64,000 nt of DNA from Marisediminitalea alba (GTDB taxonomy: Bacteria; Pseudomonadota; Gammaproteobacteria; Enterobacterales; Alteromonadaceae): NCBI RefSeq assembly GCF_002993365.1, contig NZ_PVNP01000089.1, positions 62,001-126,000 on the forward strand, read 5' to 3'. Below the pieces are notes generated by a model. The model did no database searches. It worked only from the letters and a program-made list of their open reading frames with translations, and was not told the DNA's origin. A program made the position numbers and the translations under genes. Shown one piece after another: positions 12,670 to 21,567 of the stretch; within the stretch, counting starts at the first letter, position 1, and each line of letters starts with the position of its first letter.

Positions 12670-13146
12670 ATGACTCAATATCCTATGACTGCACGTGGTG
12701 CTGAGATGCTTCGCGAGGAGTTGAATCAACTTAAATCGGTCGAGCGTCCTAAAATTATCGCCTCCATTGCGGAAGCCCGTGAACATGGCGACTTAAAAGA
12801 GAATGCCGAATACCACGCCGCTCGTGAACAGCAAAGCTTCTGTGAAGGCCGCATTCAGGACATCGAAGGTAAACTGTCTAATGCACAAATCATTGATGTC
12901 ACCAAAATGCCTAACAACGGCAAGGTTATTTTTGGTGCTACGGTGACCATTCTTAACGTTGATAACGATAAAGAAACCACTTATCGCATTGTGGGTGACG
13001 ATGAAGCCGACATTAAACAAAACCTGATTTCTGTTAACTCGCCCATCGCCCGCGGCCTGATTGGTAAAGAGCTCGACGATATGGTTAACATTCAAACGCC
13101 GGCTGGCACCGTTGAATACGAAATCATAGAAGTCGAATATATTTAA
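12670..13146 (+). CDS. greA: Transcription elongation factor GreA
   Basis: A 158-residue factor that enters the RNA polymerase secondary channel and stimulates cleavage of backtracked transcripts. The N-terminal coiled coil spans about residues 12-75 with the conserved tip [16 protein letters not shown], which carries the acidic residues that coordinate catalytic magnesium. The C-terminal FKBP-like domain covers about 80-158. Length is typical. A GGTAAGTGAG purine stretch lies about ten bases before the ATG. Its own strong terminator follows. Confidence 0.97.
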   Translation: MTQYPMTARGAEMLREELNQLKSVERPKIIASIAEAREHGDLKENAEYHAAREQQSFCEGRIQDIEGKLSNAQIIDVTKMPNNGKVIFGATVTILNVDNDKETTYRIVGDDEADIKQNLISVNSPIARGLIGKELDDMVNIQTPAGTVEYEIIEVEYI

Positions 13147-13152
13147 ACATTT

Positions 13153-13183
13153 ATAAGAGCTGCTTTCGCAGCTCTTATTTTTT
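13153..13183 (+). terminator. Intrinsic terminator after greA
   Basis: An 11-bp perfect stem pairs ATAAGAGCTGC (13153-13163) with GCAGCTCTTAT (13168-13178). It has a TTTC loop and a following T run. Confidence 0.92.
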
Positions 13184-13220
13184 GCCCCTTTGATTTACGC
13201 CCTGTATTAAACGGATTTAT

Positions 13221-13775
13221 ATGAAAGACACCAACACCGACGAAATTCAAACCCTCGGCTCCAAAGTGGTTTATCAGAATCGCTGGATGACCGTGCGTGA
13301 AGATACTATTGGCCGTGATGACGGTTACCGGGGGATTTATGGGGTTGTTGATAAGCCTGACTTTGTCGTGGTGATCGCCATTGATGGCGACGATGTTTAC
13401 CTTGTCGAACAATATCGTTATCCGGTAAAAGGCCGTCATCTTGAATTTCCACAAGGGGCTAAAGAGGGCGCAGAAACCTTTGACGCACTGAGCGTTGCTA
13501 AGGCCGAATTAAGAGAAGAATGCGGTTTGCTGGCAGCCGACTGGCAATACGTTGGCGAACAGTTCCTGGCCTATGGTATGTGTTCCCAGCGTTATCATAT
13601 TTTTGTGGCGAAAAATCTTACCAAAACGGCTCAGGAACTCGAAGAAGAAGAGCAGGGACTTACCGTGCATAAGTTGCCGCTGGCAGAAGTTAAAGCTCGC
13701 ATCATTAACGGTGAAATGATGGATTCAACCACCTGTAATGCGTTTGGACTGGCAACGCTTAAAGGCTATCTTTAA
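13221..13775 (+). CDS. NUDIX hydrolase, ADP-ribose pyrophosphatase-like
   Basis: A 184-residue hydrolase of nucleoside diphosphate derivatives. The Nudix box lies near residues 79-103 and ends in AELREECGL, with the metal-binding glutamates in place. Relative to the textbook box, two extra residues separate the first glutamate from this end, and the usual arginine is alanine. Both features fit the EFPQG subfamily of sugar-nucleotide/ADP-ribose hydrolases. The substrate cannot be assigned from sequence. It is followed after two bases by an acetyltransferase gene, so the two are probably cotranscribed. Confidence 0.85.
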   Translation: MKDTNTDEIQTLGSKVVYQNRWMTVREDTIGRDDGYRGIYGVVDKPDFVVVIAIDGDDVYLVEQYRYPVKGRHLEFPQGAKEGAETFDALSVAKAELREECGLLAADWQYVGEQFLAYGMCSQRYHIFVAKNLTKTAQELEEEEQGLTVHKLPLAEVKARIINGEMMDSTTCNAFGLATLKGYL

Positions 13776-13777
13776 TC

Positions 13778-14248
13778 ATGCCAGCCGAGTCGCTGCAAAT
13801 CAGGGTAGATGATTTATCCGGTGGTGATGTGATTGCGTTGCTCGAGGAACATCTGGCTGATATGTATGCCACATCGCCACCTGAGTGCGTGCATGCTCTC
13901 GACGTTGATAAACTTAAAGCGCCGGACATTACCTTTTTTGCGGCCCGTTGTGGGCATAAACTGCTGGGCTGCATCGCACTAAAACATCTTAACGCCGCTC
14001 AGGCCGAAATAAAATCCATGCGAACACCAGCCAGTGCACGGCGTACCGGTACTGGCAAAAGATTGCTTGAGCATGTTATTGATTATGCAGCGAATACTGG
14101 TTATCAAAGCTTGTGGCTGGAAACTGGCAGCATGGACTTTTTTGCCCCGGCCAGGCAGTTATATCAGCGCTATGGATTTCAATTTTGTGGGCCATTTGCT
14201 GACTATCAGGCCGATCCTAACAGTTGTTTTATGTGTAAAACTTTATAA
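13778..14248 (+). CDS. GNAT-family N-acetyltransferase
   Basis: A 156-residue single-domain GNAT protein. The acetyl-CoA binding motif A region is IKSMRTPASARRTGTGKRLLEH (near 84-105), with the RRTGTGKRLL loop binding pyrophosphate. The C-terminal FFAPARQLYQRYGFQFCGPF segment is motif B. It resembles the YsnE/PhnO-like group of small acetyltransferases, but the acceptor is unknown. The ATG lies two bases after the NUDIX stop codon. Confidence 0.85.
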   Translation: MPAESLQIRVDDLSGGDVIALLEEHLADMYATSPPECVHALDVDKLKAPDITFFAARCGHKLLGCIALKHLNAAQAEIKSMRTPASARRTGTGKRLLEHVIDYAANTGYQSLWLETGSMDFFAPARQLYQRYGFQFCGPFADYQADPNSCFMCKTL

Positions 14249-14640
14249 TCGCCTGCCGCTATAGATTTAACCGGACGGCCTCACAGAGCCCTTAAACTCT
14301 TTTTCCATTAATTCAGATCAAGCATTGCTGAACTTTACCTTGTGTTCGTCAATGCCCTCCAGCACACTCATTTACAGGCGATATATTAATCACTTATACG
14401 AGCTATAAACACAGTTTATGGGTAATGAGGTGATAATAGAATGTTAATTTAATGTGATATAAGCATTCATGAGATTTATAGGTTACATAAATAAAGCTTA
14501 ATTTTATGCAAAAAATAGAATATATATTGATATTTAGTCGTAAAAATTGATTTTTTATGCAATTCAAACAGTTGTTTATATTGTCTTTTAGCAACTGCCG
14601 TGATACTAATCTGTTTCCAAAATAATGCCCGGGAAAAGCA
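14249..14640. other. AT-rich intergenic region before oadG
   Basis: About 390 bases with no supported gene on either strand. Its right end holds a sigma-70-like promoter for the oad operon. A 116-codon frame on the minus strand here is low-complexity and has no family resemblance. Confidence 0.6.
14581..14609 (+). promoter_or_regulatory. Candidate sigma-70 promoter for oadGAB
   Basis: A TTGTCT -35 box (14581-14586) and TACTAA -10 box (14604-14609) are 17 bases apart. They sit about 30 bases before the oadG start codon. Match by eye only. Confidence 0.4.
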
Positions 14641-14904
14641 ATGACTACACCGATTTCAGAATTACTAATGGAAGCTGGCAATTTACTGCTGGTGGGAATG
14701 GGCTTTGTTTTTGTGTTTCTGACAATCCTTATTTTCGCGGTAAACGCGCTCAAGGCTTTTTGTGAGCGTTTCCCTGGTCAGGAGCCGCAGTCGCCGGTAA
14801 GAGCGTCGGGCACGAAAGCCACTTCAACAGCCGCCGCCGATAACAATGTTATCGCTGCCATTTCTGCTGCTGTGCACGCGCACAGAAACGCAAAGAATAA
14901 ATAA
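14641..14904 (+). CDS. oadG: Oxaloacetate decarboxylase gamma subunit
   Basis: An 87-residue single-pass membrane subunit of the sodium-pumping oxaloacetate decarboxylase. It anchors the alpha subunit to the membrane beta subunit. One transmembrane helix covers about residues 13-37 (LLLVGMGFVFVFLTILIF). An Ala/Ser-rich linker and a His-containing C-terminus follow. The family divergence is high, but position directly before oadA and oadB makes the call secure. Confidence 0.93.
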   Translation: MTTPISELLMEAGNLLLVGMGFVFVFLTILIFAVNALKAFCERFPGQEPQSPVRASGTKATSTAAADNNVIAAISAAVHAHRNAKNK

Positions 14905-14922
14905 CACACTTTAGGAGAACAC

Positions 14923-16707
14923 ATGTCTAAGCCACTGGCGATTACCGAACTGGTGCTTCGGGATGCGCACCAATCATTGCTAGCAACCAGAATGCGTCTG
15001 GACGATATGCTACCCATCGCTGAAAAGCTTGATAACGCGGGTTATTGGTCGATTGAGTCCTGGGGTGGTGCCACCTTCGATTCGTGTATTCGTTATCTGG
15101 GTGAAGATCCCTGGGAACGTATCCGTGAGCTGAAAAAAGCCATGCCAAAGACCCCGCAGCAAATGTTACTGCGCGGTCAGAACCTGCTCGGTTATCGCCA
15201 TTATGCCGATGACGTGGTTACCCGCTTTGTTGAGCGTGCGCACGACAACGGTGTAGACGTATTCCGTATTTTCGATGCCATGAATGATGTACGTAACCTT
15301 GAAACGGCCATCAAAGCCGCAGTAAATTGCGGTGCGCATGCTCAGGGTACTATCTCTTACACCGTGAGCCCTGTACATAACCTCGAGTTGTGGCTGGACA
15401 TGGCGAAAAAGCTCGAAGATATGGGTGTTCACTCTATTTGTATTAAAGATATGGCCGGTCTGCTCAAGCCTTATGAGTGTGAAACACTGATTACCGAACT
15501 GAAGAAAACCGTAGATGTGCCGATTGCCATGCAGTGTCACGCCACTACCGGCCTGAGCACCGCCACTTACCAAAAAGCCATAGACGCTGGTATCGACATT
15601 CTGGATACCGCAATCTCGTCAATGAGTATGACGTATGGTCACTCTGCCACCGAAACCATTGTGTCGATTCTGGAAAGTACCGAGCGCGATACCGGCCTCG
15701 ACTTACCGGAGCTGGCCGAAATTGCCGCATATTTCCGTGATGTGCGTAAGAAGTATGCTAAGTTTGAAGGCAGCCTGAAAGGCGTTGATGCACGTATTCT
15801 GCTGGCTCAGGTGCCTGGTGGTATGCTTACCAACATGGAAAGCCAGCTCAAAGAGCAGGGCGCAGCCGATAAATTTGATGAAGTACTGCAGGAAATCCCG
15901 CGCGTTCGTGAAGATCTTGGCTTTATTCCTCTGGTTACACCCACCTCGCAAATCGTTGGCACTCAGGCGGTACTCAACGTACTGACCGGCGAACGTTATA
16001 AGAGTATCTCTAAAGAAACTGCTGGCGTCCTGAAAGGCGAATACGGCGCTACTGCTGCACCGGTTAACAGTGAACTGCAAGCACGCGTGCTGGATGGCGG
16101 CGAAGCAATCACCTGTCGTCCTGCCGATCTGATTGAAGCTGAACTGGAAAAACTTGAAACTGAACTCGATAGTCTGGCTAAAGAAAAATCCATCTCTCTG
16201 GCTAAAGACAAAATCGACGACGTGCTGACCTATGCGCTGTTCCCGCAAATTGGCCTTAAGTTCCTTGAAAACCGCAATAATCCGGAGGCTTTTGAACCGG
16301 TACCGACTGGTGAAGAAGCCGCATCTGCTGCACCGGCAGTCAGTGCTCCTGCCCCAGCATCAGAAGCGGCGGTTTATGATGTACGTGTTGATGGCAAGTT
16401 GTATAGCGTGGAAGTGGGCGCACAAGGCGAGTTAGGCGCTATTACTCCGGCGCCCTCTGCGCCGGCTCAGGCTCAGGCCGCGCCTGCACCATCCGGTCAG
16501 ACCATTAATGCTCCACTGGCAGGCAACGTCTTTAAGATCCTGGTATCGCCGGGCGACCAGGTGGCCAATGGTGACGTGGTGATCATTCTTGAAGCTATGA
16601 AAATGGAAACAGAGATCCGCAGTGCCTTTGACGGCACCGTGTCTTCAATTCAGGTAAAAGATGGTGACAGCGTTTCCAGCGGTCAACCTCTCATCAGTTT
16701 AGGTTAA
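14923..16707 (+). CDS. oadA: Oxaloacetate decarboxylase alpha subunit (biotin enzyme)
   Basis: A 594-residue cytoplasmic subunit. It transfers the carboxyl group of oxaloacetate to biotin, for later decarboxylation by the beta subunit. The N-terminal carboxyltransferase TIM barrel begins [13 protein letters not shown] (near 12) with metal and carboxybiotin residues in CIKDMAG (near 178) and AMQCHATTG (near 208). A PYC/OADA helical domain follows. An Ala/Pro linker (about 460-525) leads to the biotinyl domain with the biotin lysine in EAMKMET (near 560). TAGGAG lies seven bases before the ATG. Confidence 0.97.
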   Translation: MSKPLAITELVLRDAHQSLLATRMRLDDMLPIAEKLDNAGYWSIESWGGATFDSCIRYLGEDPWERIRELKKAMPKTPQQMLLRGQNLLGYRHYADDVVTRFVERAHDNGVDVFRIFDAMNDVRNLETAIKAAVNCGAHAQGTISYTVSPVHNLELWLDMAKKLEDMGVHSICIKDMAGLLKPYECETLITELKKTVDVPIAMQCHATTGLSTATYQKAIDAGIDILDTAISSMSMTYGHSATETIVSILESTERDTGLDLPELAEIAAYFRDVRKKYAKFEGSLKGVDARILLAQVPGGMLTNMESQLKEQGAADKFDEVLQEIPRVREDLGFIPLVTPTSQIVGTQAVLNVLTGERYKSISKETAGVLKGEYGATAAPVNSELQARVLDGGEAITCRPADLIEAELEKLETELDSLAKEKSISLAKDKIDDVLTYALFPQIGLKFLENRNNPEAFEPVPTGEEAASAAPAVSAPAPASEAAVYDVRVDGKLYSVEVGAQGELGAITPAPSAPAQAQAAPAPSGQTINAPLAGNVFKILVSPGDQVANGDVVIILEAMKMETEIRSAFDGTVSSIQVKDGDSVSSGQPLISLG

Positions 16708-16713
16708 CCGGCC

Positions 16714-17844
16714 ATGGAACAATTAGCCATATTATGGGACAGCACCGCGCTAGCCCATTTTCAATCCGGCCAGTTAATTATGATGGCAGTAGGCGGACTA
16801 CTGCTGTATCTGGCCATTGTTAAAAAGTTTGAGCCACTGCTGTTATTTCCGATTGGTTTTGGTGCCTTACTGACCAACATTCCTCTGGCCGGTTTTACCG
16901 AACCTGGCGGCATGTTGTATTACATCTACGAAGTGGGGATCCACTCCGGCGTTTTCCCTCTGCTCATTTTTATGGGCGTGGGGGCAATGACGGATTTTGG
17001 CGCGTTAATCGCCAACCCGCGAATGTTGTTACTCGGCGCGGCTGCTCAGTTTGGTATTTTTGCTACGCTGTTCGGTGCGATTGCGCTTAACTTTATTCCG
17101 GGCTTTGATTTTACCCTTAAAGATGCCTCTGCAATTGCCATCATCGGTGGTGCCGATGGCCCTACGGCTATCTTCCTGGCTTCGCGACTGGCGCCTGACT
17201 TACTCGGTGCTATAGCGGTTGCTGCCTATTCTTATATGGCACTGGTACCTATTATTCAGCCGCCTATTATGAAGGCACTTACCACACCGGAAGAACGCAA
17301 GATTGAGATGGCCCAGTTACGTCACGTTTCTGCCAAGGAGAAGGTGTTATTCCCACTGGCAGTGCTGTTCCTGACCATTTTGTTTTTGCCTTCAGCAACG
17401 CCGCTGGTGGGGATGTTCTGCTTTGGTAACCTGATGAAAGAATGTGGTGTGGTAGACCGCTTAAGCAAAACTGCGCAAAACGAGTTGATTAACATTGTGA
17501 CTATCTTCCTGGGGTTAGCCGTTGGTTCTAAGCTGTCAGCGGATAAATTCCTGACGGTTGAAACGCTGGGTATTCTGGGGCTGGGCGCCATTGCCTTTGC
17601 GATCGGTACTGCAACAGGTGTGATCATGGCCAAAATCATGAGTAAGGCCAGTGGCGGTACTATTAACCCGCTAATTGGTGCCGCCGGGGTATCAGCTGTG
17701 CCTATGGCTGCCCGGGTTGTTAACAAGGTTGGTCTGGAAGCTAACCCGCACAACTTCCTGTTAATGCATGCTATGGGGCCAAACGTTGCCGGTGTGCTCG
17801 GGTCTGCTGTGGCCGCAGGTGTGCTGTTAGCTTTGGTGGGCTAA
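16714..17844 (+). CDS. oadB: Oxaloacetate decarboxylase beta subunit (sodium pump)
   Basis: A 376-residue polytopic inner-membrane protein. It decarboxylates carboxybiotin and exports sodium ions. The conserved pore motif [10 protein letters not shown] (near 145) carries the aspartate implicated in sodium and proton binding. A second conserved region [15 protein letters not shown] (near 325) corresponds to the other re-entrant element. The ATG lies six bases after the oadA stop. Its stop is convergent with sapF, four bases apart, with no obvious terminator between them. Confidence 0.97.
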   Translation: MEQLAILWDSTALAHFQSGQLIMMAVGGLLLYLAIVKKFEPLLLFPIGFGALLTNIPLAGFTEPGGMLYYIYEVGIHSGVFPLLIFMGVGAMTDFGALIANPRMLLLGAAAQFGIFATLFGAIALNFIPGFDFTLKDASAIAIIGGADGPTAIFLASRLAPDLLGAIAVAAYSYMALVPIIQPPIMKALTTPEERKIEMAQLRHVSAKEKVLFPLAVLFLTILFLPSATPLVGMFCFGNLMKECGVVDRLSKTAQNELINIVTIFLGLAVGSKLSADKFLTVETLGILGLGAIAFAIGTATGVIMAKIMSKASGGTINPLIGAAGVSAVPMAARVVNKVGLEANPHNFLLMHAMGPNVAGVLGSAVAAGVLLALVG

Positions 17845-17848
17845 TTTA

Positions 17849-18664
17849 TTAATCGGCTTCCCGCATGGTTTGTTGCGGGATCAACGACTGATAAGACATC
17901 ACCAGTTTCTTGGTCATTTCCTGCTGAGGCCATCGAAAGATGGTCTCGGTTTTACCACTCTCAATAATCTGCCCCTTATCCATCACAATCACCCGGTCGG
18001 CGATGTGCCGGACAATCCCCAGGTTGTGCGAAATAAAGATAAACGCCAGCCCCATCTCTTTTTGCAACTGCAGGATCAGGTTGACCGTCTGGGAGCGGAT
18101 GGTGGGATCCAACGCGGCAAACGGTTCATCGGCAATCAGTACCTTGGGGTCGGGTAATATGGCTCTCGCCAGTGAAACACGCTGTTGCTGGCCGTCAGAA
18201 AGCATATGACGGTAAAAATAAATATGTTCCCGTAACAACCCTACTTTAACCAATGTATCGCCTATGAGGGCTTTACGCTCGTCCTCGGCCATGGAGGAAT
18301 TTAAGCGCAGGGGTTCATCGAGGATTTGACCCACCGTAATCCCCGGATTAATCGACTCACTGTTATGCTGAAAAATCATGCGGATGCCGGTTATGTCGGC
18401 TTTTTTACGCGCCACCCGGTGTTTTACCGACCAGTATCTTTCTTCCTGCAACTGAATATGGCCTTCATCGGGTTCCACTGCACCGGCCAGCATTTTTGCC
18501 AGTAACGATTTACCCGAACGGTTCTGACCAATAATGGCAATGGTTTCGCCTTTGGTCACCTGCATATCAATCGGGCCGAGAGAAAACACCTCCGGCTTTT
18601 TCAGCCAGCGCTTTTTACTGCTGTGGCGAAAGGTTAAGCCGCTGACATTGAGAATTTGCGTCAT
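17849..18664 (-). CDS. sapF: Peptide/polyamine ABC transporter ATP-binding protein SapF
   Basis: A 271-residue ATPase of the SapABCDF importer/exporter, linked to antimicrobial-peptide resistance and, in E. coli, putrescine export. Walker A is GQNRSGKS (near 46-53). The ABC signature region is LSDGQQQRVSLARAI (near 158). Walker B is VLIADEPFAALD (near 178), with an intact glutamate. The H-loop is FISHNLG. Its start overlaps the sapD stop by four bases, indicating translational coupling. Confidence 0.92.
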   Translation of the reverse strand: MTQILNVSGLTFRHSSKKRWLKKPEVFSLGPIDMQVTKGETIAIIGQNRSGKSLLAKMLAGAVEPDEGHIQLQEERYWSVKHRVARKKADITGIRMIFQHNSESINPGITVGQILDEPLRLNSSMAEDERKALIGDTLVKVGLLREHIYFYRHMLSDGQQQRVSLARAILPDPKVLIADEPFAALDPTIRSQTVNLILQLQKEMGLAFIFISHNLGIVRHIADRVIVMDKGQIIESGKTETIFRWPQQEMTKKLVMSYQSLIPQQTMREAD

Positions 18665-19656
18665 ACTTTCTCCCGATGTAGTGGGAAATGGCAGCTATAG
18701 CTATGGTCATGAATTTTACGCACCGCCGGTACATTTACGCAGGCGCGCTGGGCGCGCGGGCAACGAGGCCCCAAACGGCAGCCGATAGGCAGATGCTGCA
18801 GAGTAGGGATGGTACCGGCCAGGGTGGGTAACTGTGACTTGGGCGGTAAATCCTTACTGAAACTAGGCGCGCTGTCCATTAACGCCTTGGTATAAGGATG
18901 CAGCGGTCGTTTACGGATATGCTTCATTTTGCCGGACTCAACGGTCTGACCGCAATAAAGCACCGTCATGGTATGCGACATACTGGCAATGGCCAGCAAA
19001 TCGTGACTGACAAATAAAATCCCTAATGAGCGGGTCTGGTTCAGACGTGACAATAACTTTAGTACCTGCACTTTGGTGGTGGTTTCCATGCCCCGGGTCG
19101 GGTCATCGGCAATCAGCATTTTCGGCTGGCTGATGAGTGCCATGGCCAGCATCAGTTTCTGACCAATATCGGTCGGGATTTGATGAGGATAAGCACGCAG
19201 ATACTGTTCGTGGTCTTTGATGCCCACTTTGTGCACGGTGTTAATCACCACCTTGCGTCGCGACTGTGCCCGCTGCCAGAACCAGTTACCTTCAATTAGC
19301 TGATCCGGCAGGGATTCTTCCAGTTGTTCACCGAGAGTGACCGACGGGTCGAGCGAGGCAATGGAATGTTGAAATACCACCCCGATATCCTTACGCAGGA
19401 TTTGACGGCGCTTTTGCTCAGACATCGACAGCAGGTTATTACCGTTCCAGCTCATGCGGTCGGCGGTGATGCTCCAGTTTGGCGGTGTTGCCCCGGATAT
19501 CGCCTGTACAATCAGACTTTTGCCTGAGCCAGACTCGCCTACTAACGCGCGAATTTCGCCCGAGTTAACGGTCAGGTTAATTTTGTCGAGGGCTTTAATT
19601 ACCTGGGTACCGGTATCGATTTCCAGGGTCAGGTTTTTAATATCCAGTAAAGGCAT
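18661..19656 (-). CDS. sapD: ABC transporter ATP-binding protein SapD
   Basis: A 331-residue ATPase that pairs with SapF. Walker A GESGSGKS is near residue 40. The signature LSGGQ is replaced by a sequence around PTDIGQKLMLAMAL, as is usual for SapD. Walker B reads MLIADDPTRGME, so the catalytic glutamate is aspartate here, whereas E. coli SapD has DEP as I recall it. The C-terminus carries the oligopeptide-transporter cysteine motif (GCRLGPRCPRAQRAC near 290), typical of Dpp/Opp ATPases. It overlaps sapF and sapC. Confidence 0.92.
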   Translation of the reverse strand: MPLLDIKNLTLEIDTGTQVIKALDKINLTVNSGEIRALVGESGSGKSLIVQAISGATPPNWSITADRMSWNGNNLLSMSEQKRRQILRKDIGVVFQHSIASLDPSVTLGEQLEESLPDQLIEGNWFWQRAQSRRKVVINTVHKVGIKDHEQYLRAYPHQIPTDIGQKLMLAMALISQPKMLIADDPTRGMETTTKVQVLKLLSRLNQTRSLGILFVSHDLLAIASMSHTMTVLYCGQTVESGKMKHIRKRPLHPYTKALMDSAPSFSKDLPPKSQLPTLAGTIPTLQHLPIGCRLGPRCPRAQRACVNVPAVRKIHDHSYSCHFPLHREKV

Positions 19657-20549
19657 TAGCGATTCACCCGTTTGCGCAGTGCAGAGCGTAGTCCGTCACC
19701 TACTATGGTAATTGACAATACCATCAGAAAAATCGACACACCAGGAATAGCAATATTCCAGGGAGCCAGATAACCGGCGTCCAGGCCTGTGGCCAGAATA
19801 GCCCCCAGTTCTGGTAGCGGCGCTTGTGCGCCAAGATTTAAAAAGCCCAGTGCGCTGATATCGATTACTGCAATAGACAGGGCCAGAGTGCCCTGTACCA
19901 CCAGCATTTCAATCATATTGGGTAAGATGGAGTAGTAGAAAAGCTGCAAGTTGCTGGCGCCATCCAGCGTAGATGACTGGATGTAGTCTTTTTTCATTTC
20001 GCCCCGCACAAAGGAGCGGGTATGGTGCACAAACTGCGGGATCAGCGCCAGCGTAATCGCCCACATGCTGTTAACCAGACCACTACCCAGAATGCCAACA
20101 ATAATAATCGCAATTAGCAGGGTAGGGATGGCCATCAGCGCATCCAGCAGGTGGTTAACTACGCTGGAGCGGACTCCGCTTAGCATGCCGGCGATGGTGC
20201 CAATAGTGACGCCAACCAGCATGGCAATAATGACAACCAGCAAACTGGTACCGAAGGTAACCCGGCAGCCATACATAATACGTGAGAATAAGTCCCGGCC
20301 CAGCGCGTCGGTACCAAACAGATGAGCAATCGAACCGTTAGGTGCCCAGCTCGGTGGGATCAGTAATGCTTCGGTATTCTGGTAAGTAGGATTATAAGGC
20401 GCAACCAGTGGTGCAAAGAAGGCGAAAAATACAAATAACAACAAGACGGCCAGCCCGACCAAAGCAATATGACTGGATTTAAACGCCCGCCAGGTGTGTT
20501 GCCACGGCGACGGATGGGCTTCATCATCGTAGAGGCTAAATCGTGACAC
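19656..20549 (-). CDS. sapC: ABC transporter permease SapC
   Basis: A 297-residue inner-membrane permease of the DppC/OppC type. It has an N-terminal cytoplasmic segment, a first helix near 28-50, and five more helices. The EAA-like coupling loop lies near residues 190-205. It starts inside the end of sapB, a 14-base overlap, so translation is coupled. Confidence 0.92.
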   Translation of the reverse strand: MSRFSLYDDEAHPSPWQHTWRAFKSSHIALVGLAVLLLFVFFAFFAPLVAPYNPTYQNTEALLIPPSWAPNGSIAHLFGTDALGRDLFSRIMYGCRVTFGTSLLVVIIAMLVGVTIGTIAGMLSGVRSSVVNHLLDALMAIPTLLIAIIIVGILGSGLVNSMWAITLALIPQFVHHTRSFVRGEMKKDYIQSSTLDGASNLQLFYYSILPNMIEMLVVQGTLALSIAVIDISALGFLNLGAQAPLPELGAILATGLDAGYLAPWNIAIPGVSIFLMVLSITIVGDGLRSALRKRVNR

Positions 20550-21567
20550 TTTCGTATTTTTCCCTGCTTGGATCGATTAAACGGTTAAATAAATCTATGG
20601 CAATGGTGATCATTACTACCAGCGTCGAAACGGCCAGCATGCCCATACGTAATGCAGAATAATCCCGCTGATAAATGGCCTGAATCAGCCAGTTGCCAAT
20701 GCCGGGCCAGGAAAACAAGGTTTCCACAATCATTGCATTGGTGATTAGGGTGGTGATCTGCATGGCCATCAGCGGCAGAATGGGTAGCAGAGCATTTCTA
20801 AGTACATGGCGGAAAAATATCTGCTTGCTGGATAATCCTTTGGAGCGTGCGGCAATGATAAAGGGCTTGTTCAGTACATCAATAATAGAGCGTCGGGTGA
20901 TTCTGATCATTGAAGCGGTAGAAATAAACGCAATCGATAATACGGGTAGGATCATATGTAACAGAGCATCGCTGAATGCCGCTGCTTTATCAACGTTTTC
21001 GGCCAGCAAAATATCAATCATCAGGAAGCCGGTTTTCGGCGGAATATCAAATAACAGGTTAATTCGCCCGGACAGCGGTAACCATCCGAATTGCAGGCTA
21101 AAGGTGAGTATAAACAGCACTGCAAGCCAGAATACCGGCACTGAGTATGCCGTTACACTAATAGAGTTAATGGTAAAATCAGTGGCGCTGTAGGCACGCA
21201 AACCGCTGTAGCAACCCAGTGGTATGCCCACCACAATAACAATAAACATGGCACAGGCACTGAGCTCGATGGTGGCGGGTAAGGCCAGCATAATTTCTTC
21301 TGACAGAGGCTGCCCGGAAATCAGACTGACCCCCCAGTTACCGGCAAACAACTCGCTGAGATAGTCGGCGAACTGCACAATAATGCTGTTATTCAGATGA
21401 TACTGATTCATCAGCGCTTCGTGCTGTATCAGGTTTTGTGGCGTGATACCGGTTAAGGTAGTCACCGGCTCTGCCGGGAACAAATAGATCAGTGAAAACG
21501 ACAGGGCACTCAGTGACAGTAAAGTCAGACTGAATAAAATAGAGTAGCGAAACAGGATCCTAATCAC
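20536..21567 (-). CDS. sapB: ABC transporter permease SapB
   Basis: A 343-residue inner-membrane permease of the DppB/OppB type. It begins with a helix (about 9-30), followed by a large periplasmic segment, then five helices. The region IITRRSIIDVLNKPFIIAARSKGLSSKQIFF near 225-255 is the EAA loop contacting the ATPases. It overlaps sapA by eight bases and sapC by fourteen. Confidence 0.93.
   Translation of the reverse strand: MIRILFRYSILFSLTLLSLSALSFSLIYLFPAEPVTTLTGITPQNLIQHEALMNQYHLNNSIIVQFADYLSELFAGNWGVSLISGQPLSEEIMLALPATIELSACAMFIVIVVGIPLGCYSGLRAYSATDFTINSISVTAYSVPVFWLAVLFILTFSLQFGWLPLSGRINLLFDIPPKTGFLMIDILLAENVDKAAAFSDALLHMILPVLSIAFISTASMIRITRRSIIDVLNKPFIIAARSKGLSSKQIFFRHVLRNALLPILPLMAMQITTLITNAMIVETLFSWPGIGNWLIQAIYQRDYSALRMGMLAVSTLVVMITIAIDLFNRLIDPSREKYESVTI

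Noticed and set aside
14403..14753. 116-residue minus-strand frame before and over oadG
   Set aside because: Low complexity, overlaps the oad promoter and gene, no recognisable domain.
15703..16248. 181-residue minus-strand frame within oadA
   Set aside because: Antisense shadow of a strongly conserved gene, with no family resemblance or ribosome site.
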